Assembly: GCA_020638455.1 (NCBI GenBank)
Contig: JACKIK010000006.1
Span: 1 to 61,860, forward strand
DNA length: 61,860 nucleotides
Direction of reading: 5' to 3'
Origin: Hyphomonas sp.
GTDB taxonomy: Bacteria > Pseudomonadota > Alphaproteobacteria > Caulobacterales > Hyphomonadaceae
How positions within the stretch are numbered: the first letter of the stretch is position 1; each line of letters opens with the position of its first letter. The notes beneath the pieces were generated by a model, which was not told the DNA's origin, did no database searches, and saw only the letters and a list, made by a program, of their open reading frames with translations. Shown in pieces: positions 1 through 8,562 of the stretch. Position numbers and translations under genes: made by a program.

Positions 1-90
1 AAGGACCGGACGTGCGGCGCAGCCATCCTCCTCTGCGAAGCGAGGCGGAGGGGGAACGCTACATACGTTCCGGGCACATCCGGTGCACCG

Positions 91-492
91 TCAGAACCAC
101 ATGTCCCGCACGCAGCGGCCGTCGCGGCCGAGGTCGTCGAAAGTGTCGTAGCCGTCGAAATGGTCGATCGGGAGATCGGCAACAGTATCCGGCTCGGCGA
201 GGCGGACATTGACGGCCATCCGGATACGGCCGTTTTCGTCAGGCCTGAGGCCGCGCCATGCGGCGACGCCGCCGCAGGCCGGGCAGAACAGGATTTCGAG
301 GGCCGGGTCTTCCTTTCCGGCGCGCGTGTAGGACGCGACCGGGCCGGTCAGGTGGATGCACTCGTTCTCGTAGTCATAGATCCACAGCGCGCCGTAACGG
401 CGGCACAGCGTGCAGTTGCACGCGGTCGCGCCGCCGGGGTCGCCTTCGAAGGTCCAGTGGACCTTGCCGCAATGGCATGTGCCTTCGATCAT
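91..492 (-). CDS. GFA family (CENP-V/GFA domain) protein
   Basis: A 133-residue zinc-binding protein of the glutathione-dependent formaldehyde-activating (GFA) fold. Visible cysteine motifs are CHCGKV near residue 6, CNCTLC near residue 25 and CPACGG near residue 70, the usual order of the paired zinc sites. The length is typical for single-domain GFA proteins. The ATG is preceded by a GGGAG Shine-Dalgarno sequence. Most members have no proven substrate, so glutathione or formaldehyde chemistry should not be assumed. The next gene leftward is outside the window; the crotonase gene lies about 30 bp upstream in the same orientation. A second, diverged GFA protein is at 39921-40313. Confidence 0.88.
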   Translation of the reverse strand: MIEGTCHCGKVHWTFEGDPGGATACNCTLCRRYGALWIYDYENECIHLTGPVASYTRAGKEDPALEILFCPACGGVAAWRGLRPDENGRIRMAVNVRLAEPDTVADLPIDHFDGYDTFDDLGRDGRCVRDMWF

Positions 493-522
493 GGCGCACT
501 CCCTGAGCCTGCGGTGTTTCTT

Positions 523-1347
523 CTAGCGGCCGACGAAGGTCGGTTCGCGCTTTTCGACAAATGCCCTGGTGGCGTTGCGGTGGTCCTCAGTCTGGCCGCA
601 ATGGACGTGGTGCGTCGCTTCGAGGTCCATGCAGTCGAACACGTCGCCGGACGACATGGCGCGGTTCAGGTTTTCCTTCATGTAGCGGTAGGCGACGGAC
701 GGACCGGAGGCGAGGCGCTTCGCGATCTCCATCGTCTTCGCTTCCAGTTCCTCCGGCTCGCACACCCAGTTGGTGAGGCCGAGGGCGAGAGCCTCGTCGG
801 CCGTCACGCGCTCGGACAGGAAATAGAGCTGGCGCGCCTTCGCCTGCCCGACCAGCTGGCTGAGAAAGAAGGTGCCGCCATAGTCGCCGGAAAAGCCGAC
901 GCGGGCAAAGGCCGTGGTCATGATGGCAGTGCGCGACATGATGCGAAGATCGCAGGAGAGCGCATAGGCAAGGCCCGCCCCGGCCGCAGCGCCCGGAAGC
1001 GCGGCGAGCGTCGGCTTCGGCATGGTGTAGAGCTTGCCGGAGGTGGCGCGCTGGTTGACGCGCTGGGCGTGTATCGCTTCGTCGATCGTGGTCTGGCGTC
1101 CGCCGCCGGTGTTGCGCGCGTTCATGCCCTTCACATCGCCGCCCGCGCAGAAGCCCTTGCCCGCCCCGGTCAGCACGATGCAGCGGACCTCCGGGTCAAG
1201 CTCCGCCCTGGCGAGCGTGTCGGCAAGGGCGGCATTCATTTCGGCGGACATGGCATTGCGTGCCTCGGGCCGGTTGAGCGTGAGCGTCAGCACGCCGTCT
1301 TCCAGTGCGGCGAGCAGATGATCGGTTCCGGTGTTCGTGATGGTCAT
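523..1347 (-). CDS. Enoyl-CoA hydratase/isomerase (crotonase) family protein
   Basis: A 274-residue crotonase-fold protein. The oxyanion-hole segments are visible as GKGFCAGGDVKG and GAAAGAGLAYALSCD. I start it at the ATG at 1347, which has an AGGAGG site 5 bp upstream, rather than at the in-frame codon 36 bp further out. By eye the two glutamates of classical enoyl-CoA hydratase do not align: the first falls in AFARVGFSGDYGG and the second in VGQAKARQLYF. An Asp in SGDYGG is the only acidic residue nearby. The true reaction may therefore be an isomerase-, hydrolase- or dehalogenase-type crotonase reaction. Substrate unknown. Confidence 0.85.
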   Translation of the reverse strand: MTITNTGTDHLLAALEDGVLTLTLNRPEARNAMSAEMNAALADTLARAELDPEVRCIVLTGAGKGFCAGGDVKGMNARNTGGGRQTTIDEAIHAQRVNQRATSGKLYTMPKPTLAALPGAAAGAGLAYALSCDLRIMSRTAIMTTAFARVGFSGDYGGTFFLSQLVGQAKARQLYFLSERVTADEALALGLTNWVCEPEELEAKTMEIAKRLASGPSVAYRYMKENLNRAMSSGDVFDCMDLEATHHVHCGQTEDHRNATRAFVEKREPTFVGR

Positions 1348-1417
1348 GGCGTCCTCCTGTCTGTGCAGGAAGGTGTAAGCCATGCGCCGGGTTTGTATAG
1401 GGCGGTGCGGGCCCGCG

Positions 1418-3505
1418 CTATTCCGGATCTGCGGCGGCGGGCGCTTGCACGGCGGGAATGTCGGTGAAGGGCCGGATGCCGAAATACGGATAGATCTCGC
1501 TGGGGAAGTAGACCGTGTCGCCCTTCGACACGAGGCGGATGGTCTTGATCGCCTTGAGGTCCTCCACCGGGTTGCCGGGCACGAGGAGGAAGTCCGCCTG
1601 CTTGCCGGGCTCGATGGAGCCGAGCGTGTCGCCGAGGCCCATATAGGAGGCCTCTTCCAGCGTCGCGCGGGCGAGGATCTCGGCGGGCGTGAAGCCGATG
1701 TTCTGGTACAGCTCCAGCTCCCGGTGCAGGGTTAGCGCGCCGCCCATGTCGGTGCCGAAGACGATGAAGATGCCGCGATCCTTCATCCGCTGCAGCGTGT
1801 CGGTGATCTGGTCGAACGCGCCCTTGTAGGCCGCGTCGTCCTCCGGGCTGTTGATGGCCGACCAGGCGGCCTTGGCCTGGCGCTGCACGGCGACGGGCAT
1901 GTGGTCGATATAGTCGGCCATGCCGGCCTGGGTCTCGCCATTCCGCGACAGCAGCAGCGCTTCATGGATGGCATAGGTCGGGTCGATGGCGACATGCTTC
2001 TGCACCATCAGGTCGAGCGTGTGCTGCACCGGCTCGCTACCCAGATCGAGTTGCGGCAGGCGCTGCAGCGCGGTGAGGCGCAGCAGGGTGCGCGTGTCCT
2101 CGCCCTGGGTCAGGACCCAGCCCAGCATGACCTGGTTGATATGGGTCATCTCGTCATAGCCGGCCTCGATCATGTGGTTGGCATCGGTGAAGGCCGGCAC
2201 GTGGCCGGTGACGCGGAGGCCGCGCTCATGCGCGCGCTTCACGATGGCCGGCACCCAGGCGGGGTTCATCGAGTTGTAGATCTTGATCTGCCAGAAATCG
2301 CCCTGGTCGGCATACCAGTCGACGGCGGCGACGGCCTCTTCCTCGCTGTTGACGAGGATGCCGTTATTGGAGCTGAACGGGCTCTTGCCCTCGATGAAGC
2401 CGGAGCGGACGACCCGCGGCCCGGCCAGCGTGCCGGCATCGATTTTGCCGATCAGTTCCTTCAGCACCGCATTGTCGTTGCCCATGTCGCGGACCAGCGT
2501 GACGCCCGCGGCGATGTTCTTGAGGGCGCCGTCCTGGCCAAGGTGGGCGTGCATGTCGATCAGGCCGGGCACCAGCGTGCCGCCCTGCCCGTCGACCACA
2601 TAGTCGCCGCCCATATCGGTGACGCCGGGGACGACAGCGGTGATCACACCGTCTTTCACCGTGACTGTAGAGAGCGCCGTCAGCGCCTTTGCGTGCGGAT
2701 CGAAGATGCGGACATTGGTGATCGCCAGAGGAGCGTCGAATTTGTGGGCGGTGGCGGCCTGGATCGCTTCCAGCCGCTCGGTGGAGAGGCGGGTCGCGAG
2801 GTCGGTCAGCTGGTGCTCTGCGCCTTCATAGCCTTCGCGCACGATGACGAAGCGCGGCGAGATGAAGGCGAACAGCTGATTATCGGCGTCGGTGAGGAAA
2901 TAGGTCGGGTCGACATCGTCGCCGACGAGGGCCTAGGCGGTCGCCTCGACCGGCCCGGCGGCGCCATCGACGGTGACATGTTCCAGTTCGTCCAGCGACA
3001 GCTCCCCCGCTGGCCAGGCAGGCAGCTTGTGGTCCGCATCCGCCAGCAGCGCCTTCGCATAGACGGCCAGCGCATAGGGCGTGCCGTTCTGGGGAATGTA
3101 GATCGTCGGCTCCATCTTCTCCGCGCTGCCGGGGCCGGTGGTGTCGGTCCAGCTGGCCGTGCCGTCGGTGAGGGCGAAGGTCTCGTGGATTTCGTTGCCG
3201 AAGGTGGTGGCGCCGTCGACCTTCCAGCTCACCGGCAGGCCATCGGCGCCGAGCTCGACTTCCTCGGCCAGCGTCGGGCCGCGGCCATTGTTGCGGTATT
3301 CATAGTCGACCGAAATGTCGTTGCCTTGGGTGGTGGCGACCATCTGGCCGATCGTCTTGTCGAACAGGCGGATGGAGAAAGTCTCGGTGGCGGCTTCGGG
3401 TGCCGCTGCGGGCGCGGCGTCCAATGCCGGCGCCTCGGCCTCGTGTGTGCAGGCGCCCAACAGGACCAGCGCCGCCAGCGCCGGATAGCCAAACCGGTTC
3501 AACAT
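1418..3505 (-). pseudogene. Lipoprotein amidohydrolase, interrupted by an in-frame TAG
   Basis: One continuous reading frame of about 695 codons is cut by a single TAG at 2933-2935. The N-terminal part (190 residues) begins with a lipoprotein signal with lipobox LLGAC and an uncharacterised beta-rich domain. The C-terminal part is an imidazolonepropionase-like amidohydrolase with the metal motif DMHAHLGQ, a later HVPAFTD segment, GTDMGG, and the terminal pattern GSIEPGKQADFLLV. Codons after the TAG (ALVGDDVDPTYFLTD) continue the same fold without a shift. The first in-frame start downstream is a GTG inside conserved sequence (VREGYEG) and no good ribosome site was seen there. Either the gene is dead, the stop is a sequencing error, or it is read through. 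It was probably a periplasmic or outer-membrane-anchored hydrolase of cyclic amides or peptides. Confidence 0.8.
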
Positions 3506-3609
3506 CCCGAAATCCCTTCATGCCCATGCCACGCCGACAGGCACGGTCCCTTTCGGGCATTGGTGGCACATCGGGCCGGGCGAGGAAAGTTCGCAGAGCC
3601 GTGCCGCGC

Positions 3610-4434
3610 TCAACCGGCCCCGCGATTGCCGAGGCGGAGGTTGCCGCCCGGATGGGCCGGCCAGTCCTCGCTGCGGCGAGCGGCGTGGTCGATGCCGGGG
3701 ACGGACAGGAAATGCGCCGCGCCGTCATCGGGCAGGACCAGCGCCGTCAGGCGGCCGCCATGGACGGCGGCCGTGTCGATGCCGGTCGCATGCCGGAAGC
3801 AGGCGGGGCCCTCCAGCCAGGGCTGGTGGCCGAAGACGACATGGCCGAAGCGGCCGTCATAGACATCGGCCCAGAACGGGTCGCCCGGCTGGTTGCGGCC
3901 GAGGGCGAGGAATTTGCCCGTTTCCGCCTCGATATACCGGGTACGGAGCACCTTGCGGAAACTGTCGCGCTCCGCGCCGGTCAGGCGGGCGGCCTCTTCC
4001 GCAGTGTCGGGGAAGCTGTCCATCGCCGCGGGAATGCCGCCATGCACGATGAGGGCGCCCCAGTCCGGCAGGCGCAGGAACGGAATGGCGGCAGCGAGGA
4101 AGGCGCGGTCGCCGGCCGAGAGCTGCGCGTCCAGCGCCGACAGTTCGGGCGCTTCGGCGGCCATATCGCGGGCCACCTTCGGGCGTTCGGCGGTGTTGTC
4201 GTGATAGCGGCGGTGGCGCTCTTCGTGATTGCCCTCGACCAGCACGATTTCGAACGGAGCGGTTTCGTGCAGGTGGCGGACATACTGAACGACGCCGGCC
4301 GGGTCCGGCCCCTTGTCGACCAGGTCGCCGACAAAGACGAGCCGGTGCACCGGCCCCGGCGCCAGCCGCGCCACTAGCGCCTCCAGCGGCCCGAGGGCGC
4401 CGTGCACGTCTCCGATGATCGCCGTGGTGGTCAT
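3610..4434 (-). CDS. Metallophosphoesterase (PPP-like serine/threonine phosphatase fold)
   Basis: A 274-residue calcineurin-like phosphoesterase. The metal-binding signature is complete: GDVHG (residues 8-12), GDLVDKGPD (36-44) and GNHEER (68-73), followed by a late histidine in VFGHQPW. This arrangement is that of the PPP/ApaH-like branch, which includes protein phosphatases and diadenosine tetraphosphatases. The sequence alone does not separate these. No signal peptide is present, so it is cytoplasmic. It ends about 100 bp upstream of the interrupted amidohydrolase and may share its transcript. Confidence 0.88.
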   Translation of the reverse strand: MTTTAIIGDVHGALGPLEALVARLAPGPVHRLVFVGDLVDKGPDPAGVVQYVRHLHETAPFEIVLVEGNHEERHRRYHDNTAERPKVARDMAAEAPELSALDAQLSAGDRAFLAAAIPFLRLPDWGALIVHGGIPAAMDSFPDTAEEAARLTGAERDSFRKVLRTRYIEAETGKFLALGRNQPGDPFWADVYDGRFGHVVFGHQPWLEGPACFRHATGIDTAAVHGGRLTALVLPDDGAAHFLSVPGIDHAARRSEDWPAHPGGNLRLGNRGAG

Positions 4435-4486
4435 GGGCGGGAAGGTATGGTGGGTGGGGCGGGATGCAAGGGTGTGCCCCCACCCT

Positions 4487-4587
4487 CGTCATCCCGGAAG
4501 ACCCGCAGGGCTTATCCGGGACCCAGCTACGGCGTTGCGGCTCCGCACTGGGTCCCGGATATTTGCTGCGCAAATTCCGGGATGACG
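4487..4587. repeat. Nested inverted-repeat intergenic element
   Basis: Two nested pairs of perfect inverted repeats lie in the gap between the phosphoesterase and the DUF6438 gene. The outer 13-bp arms are 4487-4499 and 4575-4587 (CGTCATCCCGGAA and its complement). The inner 14-bp arms are 4513-4526 and 4548-4561 (TATCCGGGACCCAG and its complement). It resembles the dispersed REP-like palindromes of alphaproteobacterial intergenic regions. It could form a long cruciform or a transcribed hairpin. Confidence 0.75.
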
Positions 4588-4645
4588 CGGATCGGGAACT
4601 TATTTCGCGGAGATACCTGCGCAGGCAGGGTTCTGCGGCAGACCT

Positions 4646-4680
4646 GTAGGGTGGGTTGAGCGAAGCGATACCCACCCTAC
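4646..4680. repeat. Short palindromic intergenic repeat
   Basis: Perfect 11-bp arms GTAGGGTGGGT (4646-4656) and ACCCACCCTAC (4670-4680) flank a 13-base loop. This motif belongs to a well-known class of short palindromes scattered through many bacterial genomes. It lies just downstream of the leftward DUF6438 gene and might act as a weak transcription end point, but there is no T-run. Confidence 0.7.
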
Positions 4681-4705
4681 GCTTGCTGGCGCACGTTTGC
4701 CCTCA

Positions 4706-5245
4706 TCAGTCTGGAGACAAGCCTGCACCAACAAATTCGGAAACGCCCAAAGCAGTCTGCACCGTTTCAAAAATTGATCTGACGGCCTGCTCTTCAGCAA
4801 ACCCCTTGCAACCCAGATAGTAAACAATCTTGTCCTGTCGCCGTGGGGCATTCACCTCAAGAATCAAAGTGGAATGGTCGGTGTAGATTTTGTTGCAAAC
4901 CGCAGGTGTATCGTACTCTCCCGCCAACCGCCTCAGTTCCATGTCGTCCAGAGTGTCCAGCAGACCTTCGAAGGACGTGCCATGAAGTGACGATATGGCT
5001 GTCGCAGGAACATGCGTAGCGTCTGCAATACCTGGACGGCCGCTTTTCAAGAAGACTTCGCCATCCGGGAAGGCAAAGGCATCCACTACCGGACACGTGC
5101 CGAAGCAGGCCGAACTCGAATACCTGATAAATACGGAGTCCAATCCATAGTCCCAATCCTGCTCAGGAGCCGGGCTCGTAGTCGAACAAGCTCCCGCGAA
5201 CACGAGCAACGAGAGCACTAAAGCCGATCTCTGGCCAATCCGCAT
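4706..5245 (-). CDS. DUF6438-type lipoprotein
   Basis: A 179-residue predicted lipoprotein with signal peptide and lipobox FAGAC, so the mature protein starts at Cys20. The segment SACFGTCPVVDAFAFPDGEV matches the core I recall for DUF6438 (CFGTCP followed by a beta hairpin). Function unknown; the envelope location is inferred from the signal. Its DNA is visibly less GC-rich than that of neighbouring genes and it sits next to two palindromic repeats, which fits a gene of different origin. A GAGG sequence precedes the ATG. Confidence 0.75.
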   Translation of the reverse strand: MRIGQRSALVLSLLVFAGACSTTSPAPEQDWDYGLDSVFIRYSSSACFGTCPVVDAFAFPDGEVFLKSGRPGIADATHVPATAISSLHGTSFEGLLDTLDDMELRRLAGEYDTPAVCNKIYTDHSTLILEVNAPRRQDKIVYYLGCKGFAEEQAVRSIFETVQTALGVSEFVGAGLSPD

Positions 5246-5268
5246 TTCGCAGACCTCAGATTGCGCGA

Positions 5269-6801
5269 CTAAAGCGGAATATTATCGTGCTTCTTCCAAG
5301 GATTCTCCAGCTGCTTGTTCTTCAGGCTGCGGAGGGCCTTGGCGACGCGGCGGCGGGTTGAGTGGGGCATGATGATGTCGTCGATATAGCCCTTGCGGGC
5401 GGCGACGTAGGGGTTGGCGAAGTTGTCTTCGTATTCTTTCGTATGGGCGGCGATCTTGGCGGCGTCGCCGATGTCTTTCCGGAAGATGATTTCCACCGCG
5501 CCCTTGGCGCCCATCACGGCGATCTCGGCCGTCGGCCAGGCATAATTGACGTCACCGCGCAGGTGCTTGGAGCTCATCACGTCATAGGCGCCGCCATAGG
5601 CCTTCCGTGTAATGACGGTGACTTTCGGCACCGTCGCCTCGGCATAAGCGAACAACAGTTTTGCGCCATGCTTGATGAGGCCGCCATATTCCTGCTTGGT
5701 GCCCGGCATGAAGCCCGGCACGTCCACGAAGGTGACGATCGGGATATTGAAGCAGTCGCAGAAGCGGACGAAACGCGCCGCCTTGCGGGAGGCGTCGATG
5801 TCGAGCACGCCGGCCAGCGTCATCGGCTGGTTGGCGACGAAGCCGACGGTGGAGCCCTCGATGCGGCCGAAGCCGCAGAGGATGTTGGCGCCGAATTTCG
5901 GGCTGATCTCGAAGAAGTCGCCCTCGTCGGCCACTTTCTCTATCAGCTCACGCATGTCGTAGGGCGAGTTCGGGTTGGGCGGCACCAGCGTGTCGAGACT
6001 GTCGTCCGTCCGCTCGATCGTGTCGAACACGTCGCGCACGGGCGGCGCCTCGCGGTTCGAGCCGGGCAGGAAGTCCACCAGGCGGCGCATCTGGACGAGG
6101 GCCTCGATATCATTCTCGAAGGCACCGTCGACGACGCCGGACTTGGCGGCATGCACGGAGGCGCCGCCGAGCGTCTCGTGGGTGACTTCCTCATTGGTGA
6201 CGGTTTTCACGACGTCCGGCCCGGTGACGTACATGTAGGAGGTGTCCTTCACCATGAAGATGAAGTCCGTCATCGCGGGGGAGTAGACGTCGCCGCCGGC
6301 GCACGGGCCCATGATGACCGAGATCTGCGGGATGACGCCGGAGGAGAGCACGTTTTCCATGAAGATGTCGGCATAGCCGGCGAGGCTGTCGACGCCTTCC
6401 TGGATACGCGCGCCGCCGGCATCGAAAATGCCGATCACCGGCGCGCCGACGCGGGCGGCAGCCTGCTGCACCTTCACGATCTTGGCGGCATGGGCCTTCG
6501 ACAGGGAGCCGCCGAAGACGGTGAAGTCCTTGGAGAAGACATAGACGAGGCGGCCATTGATGGTGCCCTGCCCCGTGACCACGCCGTCGCCGGGCACTTT
6601 CTGGTCCTGCATGCCGAAATCGGCGCACTGGTGCTCGACGAACATGTCGTATTCCTCGAAGCTGCCTTCATCCAGCAGGACGGCGATGCGTTCGCGGGCG
6701 GTGAGCTTGCCCTTGGCATGCTGGGATTCGATCCGTTTCTGCCCGCCGCCGAGGCGCGCGGCCTCCCGCTTCTGCTCCAGCGCTTCGATCACATCTTTCA
6801 T
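5269..6801 (-). CDS. pccB: Propionyl-CoA carboxylase beta subunit (acyl-CoA carboxylase, carboxyltransferase)
   Basis: A 510-residue biotin-dependent carboxyltransferase subunit, the standard PccB length. It moves the carboxyl group from carboxybiotin to propionyl-CoA, giving methylmalonyl-CoA. Diagnostic segments include KGKLTARERI near the N-terminus, FDAGGARIQEG, IMGPCAGGDVYSPA (acyl-CoA oxyanion pocket) and TRKAYGGAYDVM. The biotin carboxylase partner (PccA) is not adjacent and must lie elsewhere. Propionyl-CoA synthetase (44517-46388) in the same window would feed it. The start ATG has a GGGAG site. Divergently transcribed from the LolA-like lipoprotein gene. Confidence 0.93.
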   Translation of the reverse strand: MKDVIEALEQKREAARLGGGQKRIESQHAKGKLTARERIAVLLDEGSFEEYDMFVEHQCADFGMQDQKVPGDGVVTGQGTINGRLVYVFSKDFTVFGGSLSKAHAAKIVKVQQAAARVGAPVIGIFDAGGARIQEGVDSLAGYADIFMENVLSSGVIPQISVIMGPCAGGDVYSPAMTDFIFMVKDTSYMYVTGPDVVKTVTNEEVTHETLGGASVHAAKSGVVDGAFENDIEALVQMRRLVDFLPGSNREAPPVRDVFDTIERTDDSLDTLVPPNPNSPYDMRELIEKVADEGDFFEISPKFGANILCGFGRIEGSTVGFVANQPMTLAGVLDIDASRKAARFVRFCDCFNIPIVTFVDVPGFMPGTKQEYGGLIKHGAKLLFAYAEATVPKVTVITRKAYGGAYDVMSSKHLRGDVNYAWPTAEIAVMGAKGAVEIIFRKDIGDAAKIAAHTKEYEDNFANPYVAARKGYIDDIIMPHSTRRRVAKALRSLKNKQLENPWKKHDNIPL

Positions 6802-6902
6802 GGGGGCACTCCCAGCCGGTACACACTTGTTCCGATCTGCTTATACGGCAGCGCAGCAAAGGCAAGTGCGACGGAAGGATGACGGCGGGGACGCCGCGCG
6901 GC

Positions 6903-6931
6903 TTGACGTGGGGGGATGCGCGGCATACGAC
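6903..6931 (+). promoter_or_regulatory. Putative sigma70-type promoter of the LolA-like lipoprotein gene
   Basis: A -35 hexamer TTGACG (6903-6908) is followed by a 17-bp spacer and a weak -10 candidate TACGAC (6926-6931). It lies 30 bp upstream of the ATG at 6961. The BlaI-like dyad at 6929-6944 overlaps its -10 and probable start point, as expected for a repressed promoter. Predicted by eye only. Confidence 0.45.
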
Positions 6932-6944
6932 TACGTTTGTAGTC
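6929..6944. promoter_or_regulatory. BlaI/MecI-like operator dyad
   Basis: A perfect dyad GACTAC-N4-GTAGTC fits the known BlaI/MecI/CopY-type operator pattern (ACTAC-N4-GTAGT). It overlaps the putative -10 of the gene at 6961. No BlaI repressor or M56 sensor peptidase is encoded in the window, so the regulator would act in trans. Confidence 0.6.
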
Positions 6945-6960
6945 AACAGGACGTCTCCCC

Positions 6961-7719
6961 ATGATCGCCAGACGCCTCCATGCCCTCGCTGTCGCCTGCG
7001 CAGCGCTTGCCGCCTGTACCACAGCGCCTGCGCCCGCTACGGCGGCCGATGTGCTGGCGGCAAATACGGCGGCACGCGGCGGGGCGGCGAAGCTGGCGGC
7101 GCTGCAGTCGGTGCATATCGAGCTGGAAATCACGGAGCCCAGGTTCACGGTAACGGGCGACTATTATGCCGGGCGCAACGGCTGGGTGCGGATCGACATT
7201 TCCGACAAGGGCCAGCGCGTGTTCACCGAGGCGCTGGGGCCGGACGGCGGCTGGCAGATGCTGCAGGACGGCGTGCCAAAGGACATGTCGGCCGATGGCG
7301 AGGCCTCGCTGAAGCGCGGCATCGTCGGCAATCTCTACAGCCTGGGCGAGCTGGCGGGGCTTGGCTATGCGGTGGAAATTTCGGGCGAGACGGAAGACGG
7401 GGTCGAACTGAGGACGACGTCGCCGGACGGGTTCGTGGAGTACCATGTGCTCGATGCCGGGACCTGGCTGGAGATCGCCTCGTCGGAAGTGAGCGCCCTG
7501 CACCCGGACCTCGACGCCACGAAGCAACCGCAGGAAACCTTCATCAGCGACTGGCAGACCGTGGACGGCATCATCTTCGCGAATGTGCGCGAGAAGCGCG
7601 ACACGGCGACAGGCAAGATCCTGCAGACAACGCGCGTCACCTCCCGTGAGCTGAACCCCGCGCTGGACCCTACGCATTTTGCGCGGCCGGCGGCGCCGGA
7701 CGCTCCGCCCGCGGAATAG
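6961..7719 (+). CDS. LolA-like / outer-membrane lipoprotein-sorting-type lipoprotein
   Basis: A 252-residue predicted lipoprotein with lipobox LAAC at Cys19. The mature start (DVLAANTAARGGAAKLAALQSVHIE) is typical of the LolA/LolB-like beta-barrel 'sorting' superfamily, in which a helix containing A-RGG-L precedes an unclosed beta-barrel binding a lipid. Specific cargo cannot be told. It stands alone, ends at a strong hairpin terminator, and its promoter carries a BlaI-like operator. That suggests envelope-stress or beta-lactam-type regulation by a distant repressor. Confidence 0.7.
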   Translation: MIARRLHALAVACAALAACTTAPAPATAADVLAANTAARGGAAKLAALQSVHIELEITEPRFTVTGDYYAGRNGWVRIDISDKGQRVFTEALGPDGGWQMLQDGVPKDMSADGEASLKRGIVGNLYSLGELAGLGYAVEISGETEDGVELRTTSPDGFVEYHVLDAGTWLEIASSEVSALHPDLDATKQPQETFISDWQTVDGIIFANVREKRDTATGKILQTTRVTSRELNPALDPTHFARPAAPDAPPAE

Positions 7720-7722
7720 GAA

Positions 7723-7749
7723 GCGCCCCGGATGTTCGGTCCGGGGCGC
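7723..7749. terminator. Hairpin terminator between convergent genes
   Basis: Perfect 10-bp arms GCGCCCCGGA and TCCGGGGCGC surround a 7-base loop, with a T-rich stretch (CTTGCCGTCTTTCT) after the hairpin on the plus strand. It sits between the stop of the gene at 6961-7719 and the end of the leftward gene at 7781, so it may serve both directions. Confidence 0.8.
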
Positions 7750-7780
7750 CTTGCCGTCTTTCTGTCGGCGGGGGCATTAC

Positions 7781-8323
7781 CTAGCGGCGGGCGGGCACGC
7801 CGCGATCGGAATAGAGGCGGCCGCGATCGGCGCGGGGCATGCCGTCAATGTCGACGACGCGGCCCTGACGCACCGTGCAGGTCACCGGACGGTTGATGTC
7901 GCGGCCGTGGCCCCGCTCGAACTCGACCTCGCGGAAGTGGACCGTGAAGCCGTTGGGGCCGATCTGGTCGGTCCAGGAGCGGCTGTCGAAATCAACATCG
8001 CGGAAGCCGGCATAGCGGGCACTGCGCTGGACATCCTGGCGGCAGGCCTGGATCGCGACACGGCTCAGCTGGTCGGCCTGCCGCTGGGTCTGGCCCCAGG
8101 CATTGCGGCCGTAGCCGTAGCGGCTGTCGCGCATGTCGCGATCGCGATAGGCGACGTCGCGCTGGTCGTTGTGGCCGACAGACACGACGAGGCGTGTGTT
8201 GTCGCCAACCTTAGTGGCGATCGTGGCGCGGGCGGCCGGGCCATCGGCAGCGGCCGGGAGAGCGAAGAGTGCCGACGCAGCAAGGGCAACGGCGGCCACT
8301 CCAGAGGTCATGATGCGTTTCAT
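7781..8323 (-). CDS. Uncharacterised exported protein
   Basis: About 180 residues with a clear Sec signal peptide (MKRIMTSG, a hydrophobic Ala-rich core, cleavage near PAAADG). The mature part is rich in Arg, Asp, Tyr and Gly, with a DRDMRDSRYGYGR stretch and two cysteines (AIQACRQD and VTCTVRQG) that could form a disulfide. I do not recognise a family. The start is uncertain: I use the ATG that opens the signal peptide, but a GTG 54 bp upstream is also in frame. It is divergent from the Rieske oxygenase gene. Confidence 0.7.
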   Translation of the reverse strand: MKRIMTSGVAAVALAASALFALPAAADGPAARATIATKVGDNTRLVVSVGHNDQRDVAYRDRDMRDSRYGYGRNAWGQTQRQADQLSRVAIQACRQDVQRSARYAGFRDVDFDSRSWTDQIGPNGFTVHFREVEFERGHGRDINRPVTCTVRQGRVVDIDGMPRADRGRLYSDRGVPARR

Positions 8324-8451
8324 CATGGGTGCAGGAAAACATGGTGCCATGGAACCCACCCTGAAGGGCGCGTTCACGCACGGTTATTTTCAGCTCGCGC
8401 GACAGGCGAGCCAAGATGCGCGAAGTCCGGCCCGCACAATAGACAATAAAA

Positions 8452-8481
8452 TTGACAATCAGGCAGCGGTGCCAAATAGTC
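8452..8481 (+). promoter_or_regulatory. Putative promoter of the Rieske oxygenase gene
   Basis: A consensus -35 TTGACA (8452-8457) is followed after 17-18 bp by AATAGT/ATAGTC (8475-8481). Three ACAAT units (GACAAT twice) cluster around the -35. Eighty bases remain to the chosen ATG at 8563. Prediction by eye. Confidence 0.4.
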
Positions 8482-8562
8482 GGGCGAGAAGATGTGCCGG
8501 CACCTGCAGGACGATTTCCTCCGGTGCGGAGCCATCCCGCGCAAGGCCGCAAGGGAGACATC

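Noticed and set aside
2933..2935. Amber codon decoded as pyrrolysine
   Set aside because: No pyl genes are in the window, the family is not known to use it, and alphaproteobacteria of this type are not known for pyrrolysine; mutation or read error is simpler.
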